DNA of 64,000 nucleotides from Chamaea fasciata (Eukaryota > Chordata > Aves > Passeriformes > Sylviidae). The first letter of the stretch is position 1. Every line of letters begins with the position of its first letter. The stretch spans positions 43,169,744-43,233,743 of the forward strand of contig JARCOQ010000002.1 of the NCBI GenBank assembly GCA_029207755.1, read 5' to 3'. Below are positions 13,901 to 24,611 of this stretch, piece by piece. Made by a program: the position numbers and the translations under genes. A model generated the notes under the pieces. The model worked only from the letters and a program-made list of their open reading frames with translations, made no database searches and was not told the origin of the DNA.

Positions 13901-16900
13901 TGTCAAATCTGTGTACAGGTGATAAATATGTTTGGCAGATTTTGTAGCCCTCTCCCACACCATTTTGGAAGTGATGGCTGTGTTTGGGCAAGGCTCAGAC
14001 AGACTCCCAGCTGCCTTTAGAAACCATGGAGCCAGTGAAGAGCATGCTATGACATCTGCATTTTACTGAGCTCCACTTACGGTCATAGAAAAGTCATCTA
14101 ATAAAAAATTTCAATGTGTGTTTCAGCCACGGGAACAAAGAAGTATTTTCTTGTCGAGGAATCAAATTGGCAGTAGATTGGTTTTTGGAAAGAGGCCACA
14201 AGGATGTTACTGTGTTTGTGCCAGCGTGGAGGAAAGAACAGTCGAGACCAGATGCTCTTATAACAGGTAAGCTCCGTCTCTGCTTGTTTGCTCAGTGCTT
14301 TCCCCAGCAGGAGTGCTGATGCTCACATGAACAAACCTTTAGCAATGAAAAGCTGTAACAGAAAGTATCTTTGGTGTAGTGACGTCCTTGTGATCTATAG
14401 GCGGAAAAAGACAAAGCAATGCCCTCTCCAAGTCCTCCTGTTCTGTTCTGCTCATCTGCTCAAGTTTCCATTATGTTGCTACTTACTTCTGGAAGAATGT
14501 GATTGCCTTTTTTTAAAATCTGTTATGTCCATGCAGCATTCGTAGCAAAGAGGTTTGAAGTTAGTAGTTTGCTGGGTATTATTTCTTGTGGTGAGCAGAT
14601 TCTGCCAGGCTGGCCTGTCTCTGCCCATGCTTTGGGTTATGGGAATTATCCAGACAGAAAAGGAATGGTTCCCCTCTTTGTCATTACTATTAGCAAATAG
14701 ACAACTTTTGAAAATGTTAATTTTCAATGTGTTTATCTAGAAAAAAAAATTGGTGTAGAGGTATATGTTCCTTTATCAAACTAACAAATTCTTTGTGAAG
14801 GCTGTAGAGACATCCTCCAACTGCCTTAAAGTTGAAGCAGGAAGGAATTGGGGGTTAAAAAATCCTAGAACTTGGAGAGGAAGAAGGAGGTTTGAGGGGA
14901 GAGGGATGGGGCAGCCCAGCACAGCTACCATTAAAGGTGAGGAAGCTTTTGAGACTAATAGCTGTAGCTTCTAAAAAAATACAGAAGTATGTTTTGATTG
15001 CCATGTACATTTTCATATATCTGGAAAGATCCTCTCAACACTTCATTCCATTTGCTTGATTGCTACTAGAATGTAGCCTGTTAACACAAGGAGACATTTG
15101 GAAAGCTAGTGTTGCTCTGTCAGCACTGGCAGTGTGGAGCCTTTCTCTTGAAGCCGTTCTCTTTTGCTGTACTAGTGTTTGGGGTATGAGAAGAGCATTG
15201 GCTAAGTAATAAAAAATTGGCCACTTAGAATTAAATTGTGACATCTGCTTGAAGTGTACATAGGGCTAAATGCCCCAAAAGGTGTTTCAAGAAAGCAGCA
15301 AGGCTAGAATTGACCTAGCAGTGGTCAATTGTCAAGCAATGAGAAATCAGTTTTCCATGGATCATCATGGACCCTGAAAATGGGAGAAAGATCAGAGCAG
15401 GTTATTGGATCTTCTGTAAAAGTATTGCATTTTCTGTTTTCCTCTAAGGATGCAGGAAGTGTTTGTGCTACCAGGCATGTAAAATACCTGGTGCTGACAC
15501 TATGTTTCCAGAGATACACACCTGAACTACGCGGCCAGCTGGAGTTTTGAAAAAGCCCAAGGTGACTAATGTGGGGATGGTTCTAGACTGTCAGCATTCA
15601 TGAGAAGCCTCTTGGACTAAACAACAGCCACATCTTTCTTACCAGTACCCATAAGTCATCATATGGCAGATCTTTTTTAATTCTTTCTTAACAGGGAAAA
15701 AAATCACCTTCCATCTCACTCTCACTCATCATGTAGCACATTGTGGAGGAGTTGAATAAAAAAAAGGTTGTATTTAATTTAAAATCTTGTGCTTTCTCTA
15801 CTAAGCAAATAAATGCTTGTATCAAACATATTGCTTATATGTAATATTAATGCTGTATTTCTCCCTGTTGGAATTTTTTTTCCCAGATGGAACATGTTCC
15901 CTGTCAAGTTTATTATGCTACAAAACAGTTGAGTTTACTAATAACCATTACTAATAGCCATGACTCATATTCACTGTGCAAGCATCTTCTGCTGTTTTAG
16001 ATGTTGCCTAGGGGTTTTTTTAGGTTTTTTTTCATAGCTTGTCTGCTCCAAGGGGAGTTATAGGTAGCAGAATCAACATTAGGGGTTGGTGCCCCAGTAC
16101 TAGGTACAACCTCCTTCATAGCCTGAGGTCCGTCTTTCAAAGCTCCTTGTTCCACACTGGAAAAGCAAAAATAAAATACTTTTGGGATATGTGAATGACA
16201 GATTGTGTAGAACAAGAAGGAACTACATAAAATGCAAAATATACTTATTTAGAAGGATTGAAGAAAATTCTGTTTGGCTTTGATAAGAACTTATGTATAA
16301 ATGTGTAAACCATTCAAGGAAAGATACAGTCTAAACTATTACTGGTGTTAACAAAAAAACCAAACCAAAACAAACCATCTTCATTTTTGATCTTGGTTAC
16401 AAAATGACATCAGATCAGATTTTCTGGGGAATGCTGTTGATATCTGTGGAGAACCTGAGTACTTGTACAGAATATGGGTTTTCTAGTCCTTGCGGGTACC
16501 CCTTCTGTTGATGGACAGACTTTCATGAGACAGTCCCATTAATGTGAGCTACTGGAATTCTTTCAAAAGATGTTTCTTGCTGGGTTCTACAAAGAGACGA
16601 AAAAGGTCTGTCTTCACCAAGGAGCTCAATTATGGGAAAACCGTGGCTGTACTTGGGTATAGTCCTTGTATTCAATGGTGTTTAAAATGACCCCTTCAGG
16701 CAGAGTTGTTTTCCACAGGCATTTTGATAATATGGTTTTTCTTTTGAGCCACAGGAACATGAACTATGTCCCCTGTGCTAGTCTTAGAGAAATGGTTGGA
16801 ACAGTAGGTTTTAATTTGTTTTCAGGGTTTTTTGAAAGTATTGCCAGCTGACTGCTGACTATAACTTCAGATATCGTGTGGGACACCCTCTACTGGACTA

Positions 16901-19900
16901 TAACCATCTAAGACATTTTTAGTCCTAAATGCTTGGATTTTCTTCATCAAATCTGATATCTTTAGAAATCAAAAAACTTTTTTCTTTTCTCTCTCGTTTG
17001 ACTTTTGATTCTTTTCCCTTGTAGATCAAGAAATCCTGCGTAAATTAGAGAAGGAGAAGATTCTCGTCTTCACACCGTCCCGGCGCGTGCAGGGGAGAAG
17101 GGTGGTGTGCTACGATGACCGGTTCATAGTGAAGTTGGCCTTTGAGTCAGATGGCATCATTGTCTCCAATGATAACTACAGGGATCTAGCTAATGAAAAA
17201 CCAGAGTGGAAGAAGTTTATAGATGAACGCTTGTTGATGTATTCTTTTGTTAATGACAAGTAAGTCATTCTGTCTTTACACGTGCCACTAAAATAATTGA
17301 GGAAAGGACAGTTTGAAGATTTGTACGACCTTTTTATCTTACACCCAAATCATAAGGTACATGTAGGAAAACAGGAGGAATAGTCAATCTAAATTTAGTC
17401 TTCTGATTAAAAGTACTTGAAACTGTTTTTGTAGCAACATTTTTATGTCTTTTTATGCTATTTTTTCCTCTGTGGTGTATGCCAATGTAAATTTGATGTA
17501 TGACTATGGTATAATATTCCAGCTCTGTTGATACACTGAGCCAACATTTCTGAGTGCCTGTGGTTAGACTCCTAAGTCCTAGAGTCATAGAGAAACCCAG
17601 GTTGGAATGAACATCAGGGGGTCTGTAGTTCAACTGTCTGATTAGATCCATCTGTAGTAATGTACCCCAGCCTACATATCGACTGCAGTTACTGCTGGTG
17701 GCTTCTTGTAGTGATAGGGACTCAGTGCTCCCCCAGGCAGGCGCTTGTGTTGAGGTGCCTGAATGCTGATGCAAGAATCCTAGGCCATCAGCACAGTTTT
17801 GCAAAGCTAGTAATGGTGTTTTAAGAAATGGCCGCCTGTATTGCAGCCCTTACTTTTGATTTTGGGATGGGTTATTTACAGCCCTGCTTTGCCACAAAGC
17901 CTCAGCTGAGCTGGACCAAAGGTGTCTGTAGCAGTCCAGGGGTGTCCACACAGTGTCTTCCTGTGACCTAACTCTCAGGCAGTACTTGCAGCAGAAAGAT
18001 GGCCTTCTAAAACTGCTCTTGAGGTTCCCAGATTTAAAAATGACAGGATGGCAGGTTATGGTGTAGCATAGTCCTGAGGTCCTTGGTCATTGCATAGGTA
18101 GTATGAAAAGGCTTGTTTGCTTCCATAATACGTTGTTCTTTCTTTATAGATTTATGCCTCCTGATGATCCTCTTGGCCGCCATGGTCCAAGTCTGGACAA
18201 TTTTCTTAGGAAGAAGCCTATTGTGCCAGAACATAAGAAGCAACCATGTCCATATGGTAATTTGATTTAACCCTTCAATTTTTATGTACTGAGACTGGGG
18301 AGCAAGCTCCTGGTTTATTTTGACACTGCCAAAACTGTTTAAAACTTTTTAACAGTGGTTTTAATGTTGTTGTCTTAGCCTGAGATGGGTTGAAACTCTG
18401 AGCTGATGGTGGAAACTGAAGCGATTTTTTCATGTGCTACTTAGAAAACATTTCTGTCTACTAGTTGAACTAAAGGAGCAACTTAATTAATCACTCCTTG
18501 GAATAAATCCAAATCAACACCTAAATTTTGCAGGTTCCAGATGCCCTTTTCTAATGTCATGAGATATTGAGGTTTTCTTCCAGAAAATTAATTGAGCTAT
18601 CTGAAGTTTTGCTACTGAGCATTCCTACAGGCATCTTGACTGAGCTGAAACCTGCTGGCCTTATGGCTGTGGGACTTCCCTACTAAGTTTTCTGCCTGTA
18701 TATTGCCTTGGCCTGACACAGCAGGTGTATACAGCCTCCCTGGCAGTGCTGCATCCAGCTCAAAACGTGGCTGGTAGTGTTGGTCTGCTTTGTCAGAGCA
18801 CCCGCTGCAGGAGACTACCACCGCCTCTTTTTTCCCCACAAAGCAGGAGAGGAGCTCTTATAGCACACCCCGTGTTGCACGAAACCAATCTCATTTGCAA
18901 GATCTTTCAAATCAACAGTAAAACTTCAAAGGAGGGGCATTTCTATAATTTGATGGCAAACAGATTTTCTTTGAAGTTTTTAAAATCTGATTGTGTTTGT
19001 ATTAATAGGGAAGAAATGTACCTATGGACACAAATGCAAATACTATCATCCAGAAAGAGGAAATCAGCCTCAGCGATCTGTAGCTGATGAACTTCGTGCC
19101 ATGTCTAGAAGCACAGCTGCCAAAACTACAAGTGAAGGAGGACTGGTAAAAAGCAATAGTGTTCCCTGTAGCACTAAAAGTGATGGCACTTCAGAGCTGA
19201 AGCGTGCTGCTCCAAAGAGGCAATCGGATCCTAGTATAAGGACTCAAGTCTATCAAGACTTGGAGGAAAAGCTTCCCACCAAAAACAAATTAGAAACCAG
19301 GTCTGTACCTTCTTTAGTTAGTATACCAAGCTCCTCTGCTGGAAAACCCCAAAGTACTGCACCTTTAACTAACAGCCTTCCATCCGGAGTTCACTTCCCG
19401 CCTCAGGATCAAAGACCACAGGGACAGTATCCCACAGTGATGATGGCAACCAAAAATCATGGAACACCAATGCCTTATGACCAGTATCCAAAATGTGATT
19501 CTCCGGTGGATGTAGGGTATTACTCTATGCTGAGTGCGTATTCAAATCTCAGTATATCTGGACCACGCAGTCCTGAAAGACGCTTCTCCCTGGACACAGA
19601 TTATCGGATCAGCTCTGTAGCTTCCGACTGCAGCAGCGAGGGCAGCGTCAGCTGTGGCAGCAGCGATTCCTACGTGGGTTACAGCGACCGCTCCTACGTG
19701 AGTTCACCTGACCCACAGCTAGAGGAGAACTTGAAGTGCCAACACATGCACCCCCACAGCCGCCTTAACACCCAGCCCTTCCTGCAGAGCTACCACGAGC
19801 CCCTCACTCGAGTGCAGAGCTACAGTCACGAAGAACCAAAGCATCACCACAAATCTCCCATTCCGTACATGGCTGTGCATCTGCAGCATCCAGCAGTGGG

Positions 19901-20405
19901 TGCTCGTTCCAGCTGTCCCAACGACTACTCTGCACCTCAGAGCTCGTCCCATTCCAAGGCGCTGCATCTGGGGAGGGCCCTGGTGTCCACGAGGATAGAC
20001 AGCATTTCGGACTCGCGTTTGTACGAAAACTCTCCGCTCAGACACAGGAAGCCTTACTCTGGCCAGGAAGGGCTGGGAGGTTGGGATAGGCAGAGTTATG
20101 GGATGGATGCCTACGGCTACCGCCAGACGTACTCCCTGCCCAGCAACCCCACGCAGCCGTGCTATGAGCAGTTCGCCTTCCAAAGCCTTCCCGAGCAGCA
20201 GGACCAGCCCTGGCGCGTTCCTTACTGTGGAATCCCGCAAGACCCCCCGAGGCTCCAAGACACCCGGGAGAAGGTTTACATTAACCTCTGCAACATCTTC
20301 CCCCCCGATCTCGTGAGGATGGTGATGAAGAAGAACCCTCACGTGACGGACGCTCAGCAGCTCGCTGCGGCCATCTTAGTGGAGAAGTCTCAGCTAGGTT
20401 ATTGA
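1229..20405 (+). CDS. ZC3H12C: ZC3H12C (Regnase-3) spliced coding region, 5 exons in window, 5'-incomplete
   Basis: Five exons (1229-1995, 14127-14266, 17025-17259, 18150-18256, 19009-20405) join in frame to 881 codons plus TGA. Window-residue order: an acidic Ser-rich start; a UBA-like segment (about 155-201); an NYN/PIN RNase domain opening with VIDGSNVAM (from about 244); a CCCH finger (C-X5-C-X5-C-X3-H) split across the exon 5/6 junction; a long Ser/Pro/Tyr-rich tail; and a conserved C-terminal helical segment ending EKSQLGY. The acidic residues needed for catalysis in Regnase-1 are all present: Asp of IDGS (1973-1975), the pair in CYDD (17114-17119) and Asp of SND (17171-17173). The family cleaves stem-loops in inflammatory mRNAs in the cytoplasm. 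The EKSQLGY end and the N-terminal [15 protein letters not shown] motif fit ZC3H12C rather than paralogues A, B or D. Human ZC3H12C is about 883 residues, so only about 7 residues from an upstream exon are missing. The gene converges on RDX. Confidence 0.96.
3510..5425 (-). mobile_element. CR1 LINE fragment, reverse orientation
   Basis: The + strand starts AATCACAGAATCATTCCATTTGG, the reversed 3' end of an avian CR1. It continues through reversed CR1 landmarks: the 'cttctcctctctaggct...cccagatctctcagccc' stretch near 3830, the 'acctgctggcagcac' stretch near 4022, and 'tgaggctgaccagctttgtaggtccctg' near 4790. Further landmarks are the 'aaggctgcccctgacctt' and 'cctggattgctggtgccttgctgtgt' segments near 5230-5390. 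At about 1.9 kb it is long for a bird CR1 copy, but it is broken by many stops and indels, so it is inactive. The far end is approximate. Confidence 0.85.
9618..9642. repeat. Perfect inverted repeat: 10-bp arms, 5-nt loop
   Basis: AACTCGTACT (9618-9627), loop GGGCA, AGTACGAGTT (9633-9642). The arms are exact reverse complements and each carries a CpG, uncommon in this AT-rich CpG-poor intron. Function unknown. Confidence 0.9.
12533..13250. mobile_element. Degraded LTR-type retroelement fragment (endogenous retrovirus-like)
   Basis: The + strand has 'tagtgggttggctgtggct' near 12536, 'aatgagaaggagatcactcatcaa' near 12623 and 'cagactcagcttggggaattcagtttaattt' near 12664. It then has a C/T-rich body with repeated 'cactt/ctcct' blocks. 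This order matches, from memory, a common bird solo-LTR family that starts TGTAATGGGTTG. No gag, pol or env frame is present. Both ends and the orientation are uncertain. Confidence 0.5.
13259..13625 (-). mobile_element. Ancient CR1/L3-like LINE fragment, reverse orientation
   Basis: Reversed LINE landmarks are recognisable though strongly diverged: 'cttcagcctttctccataggtc' near 13281, 'cctgaaactggatgtag' near 13358, and 'gaagtacttactaagcacattctta' followed by 'caatctctccagtttgtctaatttgtcctg' near 13540-13617. The pattern resembles old amniote CR1 families more than young avian CR1. No coding capacity remains. Confidence 0.6.
14127..14266 (+). CDS. ZC3H12C: ZC3H12C coding exon (NYN/PIN domain, part 2)
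   Basis: 140 nt, acceptor TTTCAG and donor GTAAGC. It completes the split Ser and encodes [19 protein letters not shown] and then the [18 protein letters not shown] segment of the Regnase PIN fold. It ends with a single G that joins AT of the next exon to make Asp. Confidence 0.96.
14267..17024 (+). other. ZC3H12C: ZC3H12C intron
   Basis: GTAAGC to TTGTAG. AT-rich unique-looking sequence with no confident repeat, RNA gene or extra exon. Reading frames here are short and show no family resemblance. Confidence 0.8.
17025..17259 (+). CDS. ZC3H12C: ZC3H12C coding exon (PIN catalytic core)
   Basis: 235 nt, acceptor TTGTAG and donor GTAAGT. It encodes the catalytic core, with acidic pair CYDD (codons 17114-17119), VSNDNYRD (17162-17185) and the [17 protein letters not shown] helix. 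By analogy with Regnase-1 these Asp residues coordinate the metal ion. It ends AA, completed to Lys by the next exon. Confidence 0.96.
17260..18149 (+). other. ZC3H12C: ZC3H12C intron with a possible CR1 tail
   Basis: GTAAGT to TTATAG. The middle holds a weak CR1-like remnant (17581-17775); the rest is unremarkable. Confidence 0.8.
17581..17775 (-). mobile_element. Possible degraded CR1 3' end, reverse orientation
   Basis: AGAGTCATAGAGAAACCCAG followed by GTTGGAATGAACATC resembles the reversed CR1 3' terminus. Similarity fades after about 60 bases. Confidence 0.4.
18150..18256 (+). CDS. ZC3H12C: ZC3H12C coding exon (end of PIN domain, first zinc-finger Cys)
   Basis: 107 nt, acceptor TTATAG and donor GTAATT. 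It encodes [21 protein letters not shown] and the linker into the CCCH finger. The first finger cysteine (18247-18249, CPYG) is here; the other zinc ligands lie in the next exon. Confidence 0.95.
18257..19008 (+). other. ZC3H12C: ZC3H12C last intron
   Basis: GTAATT to AATAG. It interrupts the zinc-finger coding sequence between its first and second cysteines. No repeat or other gene seen. Confidence 0.8.
19009..20405 (+). CDS. ZC3H12C: ZC3H12C terminal coding exon (CCCH finger, Ser/Pro-rich tail, C-terminal domain)
   Basis: Acceptor TAATAG at 19003-19008; 1397 nt to TGA at 20403-20405. It supplies Cys codons 19017-19019 and 19035-19037 and His 19047-19049 of the finger, then a low-complexity regulatory tail with a Ser-rich block (about 19590-19700), and finally [13 protein letters not shown]...EKSQLGY. 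From about 19620 the exon is clearly richer in G+C and CpG than the introns around it. Confidence 0.96.
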
Positions 20406-20643
20406 GAGATGATGCATCTTTGTGGTGTCTCGTAGTTTTCAGCTCAGCTCTAAGGCTGAGGGAGGTTTGCTACAATAGCATTTGGGATCTCCTTCTCAGC
20501 AAGGAGGTTATATAGTAATCCGTTTATGTGAAATACTGTATGTATAGCCCCATGCATTGGAAGTACCAGATAAGTTTTGTGTTCTAGTTTGAAAATTTTT
20601 AAATGGCTATTTTCACATCTGGAGGATGTTCCAGTTTAAATTA

Positions 20644-20673
20644 ATATATATATATACATGTATATATATATAT
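20644..20673. repeat. 30-bp perfect AT-rich palindrome in the 3' UTR
   Basis: An alternating TA tract centred on ACATGT (20656-20661) reads identically on both strands for 30 bp, so the transcript could form a 13-15 bp hairpin. It starts about 240 nt after the stop codon. It may simply be a TA microsatellite. Confidence 0.9.
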
Positions 20674-21902
20674 AAAAATCTGTCGTCTCTGGTTATAATC
20701 TTTGGTGCATCAGGGGTTTATATGCAGCACTTTCTTTTCATTGTTACATTTTGTTGGGATTTTTGATTTCATTTTTTAACTTGCTGGATGCTTATCCTTG
20801 GGTTGTGAGATACTAACCTGCAGAAAGAGGATTTTTCTACTTCTGACAGGCAATTTTCAAGCCAGTTTTCAAGCCAAGTTTCCGAACTTTTTACACCACC
20901 ATGAGTATGTCTGATGTATGTTTGTTTGATTTTGTGAGCTTTTTTGTGCTGTAATCACCAGTTTGTAGAAAACAAAGATTTACTACAGCACTGACTTCAT
21001 TTGAAACAAATAATTAAGTTACCAGTTAACAGTGAAATGGGTAACAATATATTGGTAATTTATAGTATGGCACTTTTCGTTGCTTTATTTGTTTTGCATA
21101 AATAGTTAAGGTTTTTGTTGATGGCAGTCAATTAGTAATCAGATGCAAACAGAGGAGGAAAAGAATTTTTTTTACTAATTTATGGATATGGTAAAAGCCT
21201 TACTGCCTGATTTTCAAAGGTGCTGAGAATTTGCAGCCCCCTTAGAAGCTAAGAGAAACTGCAAGTGCTCAGAACCATCCCAAACCAGGCCACTCTGTTT
21301 CAGTTCCCATGTGCTGTTACCCAACTCTCTGTATTTCTGGTTAGTAGATGGGGACCTGAAGTCATAGGGCCCTGTTTAGTTGTTTTATATGTTTTTCCTT
21401 TGTATTGCTGCACAACTGTACTGGATAAAATATGCTTTTCATAAAATATTTACCTGTTTTTAAATGAATTTAATTATCTCAATGCAAGTTTTGTATTTAA
21501 GATACTGTTTGATTTTTCTTGCTATTTATCAAGGCTGGCCTGAAAAGGTTTTGTGTGTTCAGGATATGCAACACTTATTAACTGCACTATGGTAATGATA
21601 TTGTAGCTCAAAGTAATAACTTAAACTTTTTTTTTTTCTTTTTTGGCTGGGGAGGGGAGGGTTATGGGGAGAGAAGATACCATATGTGTTCCTGGAGTTA
21701 GTTTTTCGCTTTTTACATTGTGTAGGCCTGATTCTTGCCACAAATAGTGTAGTTGTAGAAACAGACAAGCCAAGTCTGTTTTAGCATTAGTAAGGGATAT
21801 TTCTGGTTTAAAGTCATGGGTTTTACTAGCACCTCTTAAGCTTTTATATATATATATGAAAAATAGAAATATTTTTTGCAATTGATGTCAGATGTACTTC
21901 CA

Positions 21903-21910
21903 TGTACATA
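21903..21910 (+). promoter_or_regulatory. Pumilio-type element TGTACATA in the 3' UTR
   Basis: Matches the TGTANATA consensus. One 8-mer can occur by chance; binding is not shown. Confidence 0.3.
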
Positions 21911-22216
21911 ATCGGTTGCCGACGGTTTTGGTTTCCATCCATTGTAACGATGTTCAGTGTTTAAAAAGTCACTCGTTTACACTATTACAGCTGATAATTT
22001 TGGTACACTTGATGGAATTTTAAGTAAGGCCCTGAAGAACCAGAAAGTACCTTTTACTGTTGATACAAATTGTATCTTTTTAACTGAGAACTATTTTGAT
22101 TTGTAGATTAGAAACACAAATGTATAATTATAACTAGTCTTTTGGGCAACATTTTATCCCTTATTTAAAAATTAGAGATTTCAGACATAGAATAGATTTA
22201 GGCAAGTAAAAGTAGG

Positions 22217-22226
22217 TATTTATTTA
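22217..22226 (+). promoter_or_regulatory. AU-rich element in the ZC3H12C 3' UTR
   Basis: TATTTATTTA holds two overlapping ATTTA pentamers, the class bound by TTP/ZFP36 and ELAVL proteins. It lies about 40 nt before the first candidate poly(A) signal. Confidence 0.4.
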
Positions 22227-22261
22227 GGTGTCTGTCTCAATTTCACATACTAAAAGGAAAA

Positions 22262-22322
22262 AATAAACTATTGGCATCTTCTTCCTTCTAAAATCTTTGT
22301 AGTGGGAACTCACTAAAATAAA
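22262..22322 (+). terminator. ZC3H12C: Candidate proximal poly(A) signals of ZC3H12C
   Basis: Two AATAAA hexamers, 22262-22267 and 22317-22322, 55 bp apart, about 1.86 kb after the stop codon. They would give a short-UTR isoform. Not confirmed. Confidence 0.4.
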
Positions 22323-24555
22323 GGTAAAATGCTGCCTGAAAATTATGTCCAAGCACCTTTGACTACGAAGACATTTTCACTACTTGTGTGACACCATGTG
22401 TTGCAGCAAGTAGGGTTTGGGTATACAGTAAATGCTTCTAAAGAGCATTGTGCTATAGACATATCCAATAATCTGAACCATGTTCAGCAAACCAATTCAG
22501 GACGTGGTGCTCCTGCAGCTTCCACAGCCGGAGCGCTGCAGGTTCTGCCATTGCCTGTCCCCGTGGCAAGGCCAGAGGGGCTCTACACCATCTGTCCTGC
22601 CTTGTCTGTTTAGGGAGAAGACCTCTTCACCTCTGGCAACAGTTTTTCCCTGGATTTGGTTGGTCGCCATCCGTAGAGCATGTTTTAATGTAGAGATTGA
22701 TGCAGCGCTGACGCTGAGGTTTGGACTGGGAAATGGCTCTCATCTTAGTTGTACACTAAGATTTGGTTAAATTGAATTACACTGAAGTACTACACCATAG
22801 TGTAGATGCAGCTGTTTTAATAATGCAATTATTGTGTTTGTGTTTTTAATGGGTTTCTACATTTATTTTTTATGTAGGTATTTACTTCTGCCAAAAGTTC
22901 AATTCCTTTAAGCATGAACTGAAACGTGCATATGTAATAGAAGTATTTTGTGTTTTCTCCTGTGATGTGGGCTCCAGGATGCTCCTGCCATGCACATGTC
23001 ACAGTCTGGCCTAGAGCAGGGGCTCAGCAGGCATAGCCATTGGGATATCAGTGTGAGGAGCTGCACTGCCCAGGCCTGAGTTAGCAGTGTCCATTGCCTC
23101 CGCACACAGCCAGGGCAGTACTGAATCCCCAAAGGGTGGTGACTGCTAGGAAATTCTTGTGATAGGTTCTGTGCTTTGCACCCAAGCACTGAAAATGCTT
23201 TAAAACTACAAGAGCAGGAGTAATCTGGTGGATTTTAATGTTGTGCAATGATGTGCTAGTTCCCCTTAGACTTACTTATGTTGGGTAAAGGAAATTTACT
23301 GTGGACAAAATGTTTGCCTTGATACTTCCTTTTGTTTTGCTGTGGTAACAGATGGAGGAATTGTGTGTGAACATCTCCATGATGAGATCAGTCTGTATAT
23401 TTAACAACTTCTAAAGAGTACACCAGTAGCAAACATGGATGCAATGATGCTGGTCAAATACTGCCTTTGTCTATGTAATTGCATTGATGCAAATAACTGA
23501 ACTGTAACCTCCCATGATCCTTAAATAGCAGAGGTAATTCAGTGATACTGTCTTGGCCCCAGCTGAGTGCCATAGATGCAATGAAGGACTTAGTACCTTC
23601 AAGTTAGAGCTGTCCTTCAGCTAAGAGGGCAAAGGGTAAAACTTCCCTTTGCCTTCAGTACTTGAGAGTTGTTTCGATACTTAGCAGAAACTCTGTATTT
23701 TTAGATAAAATCTCAAGCTGTTATAACTGCATCAGTAATTTTTGCATTTTTAATGCACATACATTAGGCATCTGCCCACAACTGTTTTCAATACAACATG
23801 TTGCAAATATTTAGAGTTTTTAACTGTGTCCTGTAGATAACTAACTTTGAGCTAAATATGCCCAGGCTATGACAGTATTAATCACTTTGTTGTTTTTTGT
23901 TTTTTAAAATATGTGTAATATATATATATTTGTGTATATATATACATATATTTGGCAAGTGGGTTTAAGATACTGCTAATAGTCTGAGGTAAGATCATAC
24001 CTTTCCAAGTGTCCCATTTTCTTTGGTATGTCTGAATTGTAGCTTGGTCCTCCACTGCAGAATAGCTCTGGGGAGAGCCAAAAGCCTGATGTGTTTGTGA
24101 TGCCCCAAAAAGGGAAGGCATGCCAGGCTGGGGAGGCCCTTGAAGGAGACCTCTGCAGCCTCAGCAGGTGCAGACTGTTGCTGAGATGTTGATGAACTTC
24201 TGCTGTAAAAGTTGTAGCTAATAGTGACAACCTTTCCAAAAATATCAAAGCTATTGGTGTAAACCAGAGTACCTCACTTGGAAGGGGACACTGGGGGCGT
24301 TTGCCCCAGCAGGCTGAGTGCTGGAGGACTGAATGCCTTGGGTGAGAGATACTGCAGCATCTTGCCACAGTAAGAGACTACCAAAACATTTACCAGTTTT
24401 ATCAGTTGATGGTTTGACCAAGGTGTTTTCAATGTGTAAAGCTTGAAAAATGAGACATAATGCTTTCCTACTCTCTGGAGTATTTAGAAAAATACCTAAC
24501 TGACTTCTCATTGCTACTGAAAGTTTAAAATACTGTGCAATTAAAAAGACCACTT

Positions 24556-24586
24556 AAAAAAAAAAAAGAAAAAAAAAGAAAAAAAA
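24556..24586 (+). repeat. A-rich tract in the 3' UTR
   Basis: Thirty-one bases, all A except two single G and directly followed by CTTGG. It could cause internal oligo(dT) priming in cDNA libraries. Confidence 0.9.
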
Positions 24587-24594
24587 CTTGGAAA

Positions 24595-24611
24595 TTATTT
24601 ATTTTTATTTA
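24595..24611 (+). promoter_or_regulatory. AU-rich element with TTATTTATT nonamer
   Basis: TTATTTATTTTTATTTA contains the ARE nonamer (24595-24603) and a further ATTTA. Such elements shorten mRNA half-life in many inflammatory regulators. Confidence 0.45.

Larger units (their letters stand above)
1996..14126 (+). other. ZC3H12C: ZC3H12C long intron (12 kb) inside the PIN-encoding region
   Basis: Bounded by GTATGT and TTTCAG. It contains a CR1 (3510-5425), a perfect short hairpin (9618-9642), an LTR-type fragment (12533-13250) and an ancient CR1 (13259-13625). The remaining stretches (1996-3509, 5426-9617, 9643-12532, 13626-14126) are unique-looking AT-rich DNA with short chance reading frames only. 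Confidence 0.85.

Noticed and set aside
19719..20342. 207-codon reverse-strand open frame opposite the last ZC3H12C exon
   Set aside because: It lies wholly antisense to conserved coding sequence in a GC-rich part of the exon, where stops are rare on the other strand. No domain or start context.
1229..20405. Assignment of the + strand gene as ZC3H12B
   Set aside because: The [15 protein letters not shown] start, the [10 protein letters not shown] tail and the EKSQLGY end match ZC3H12C, as does the RDX neighbour.
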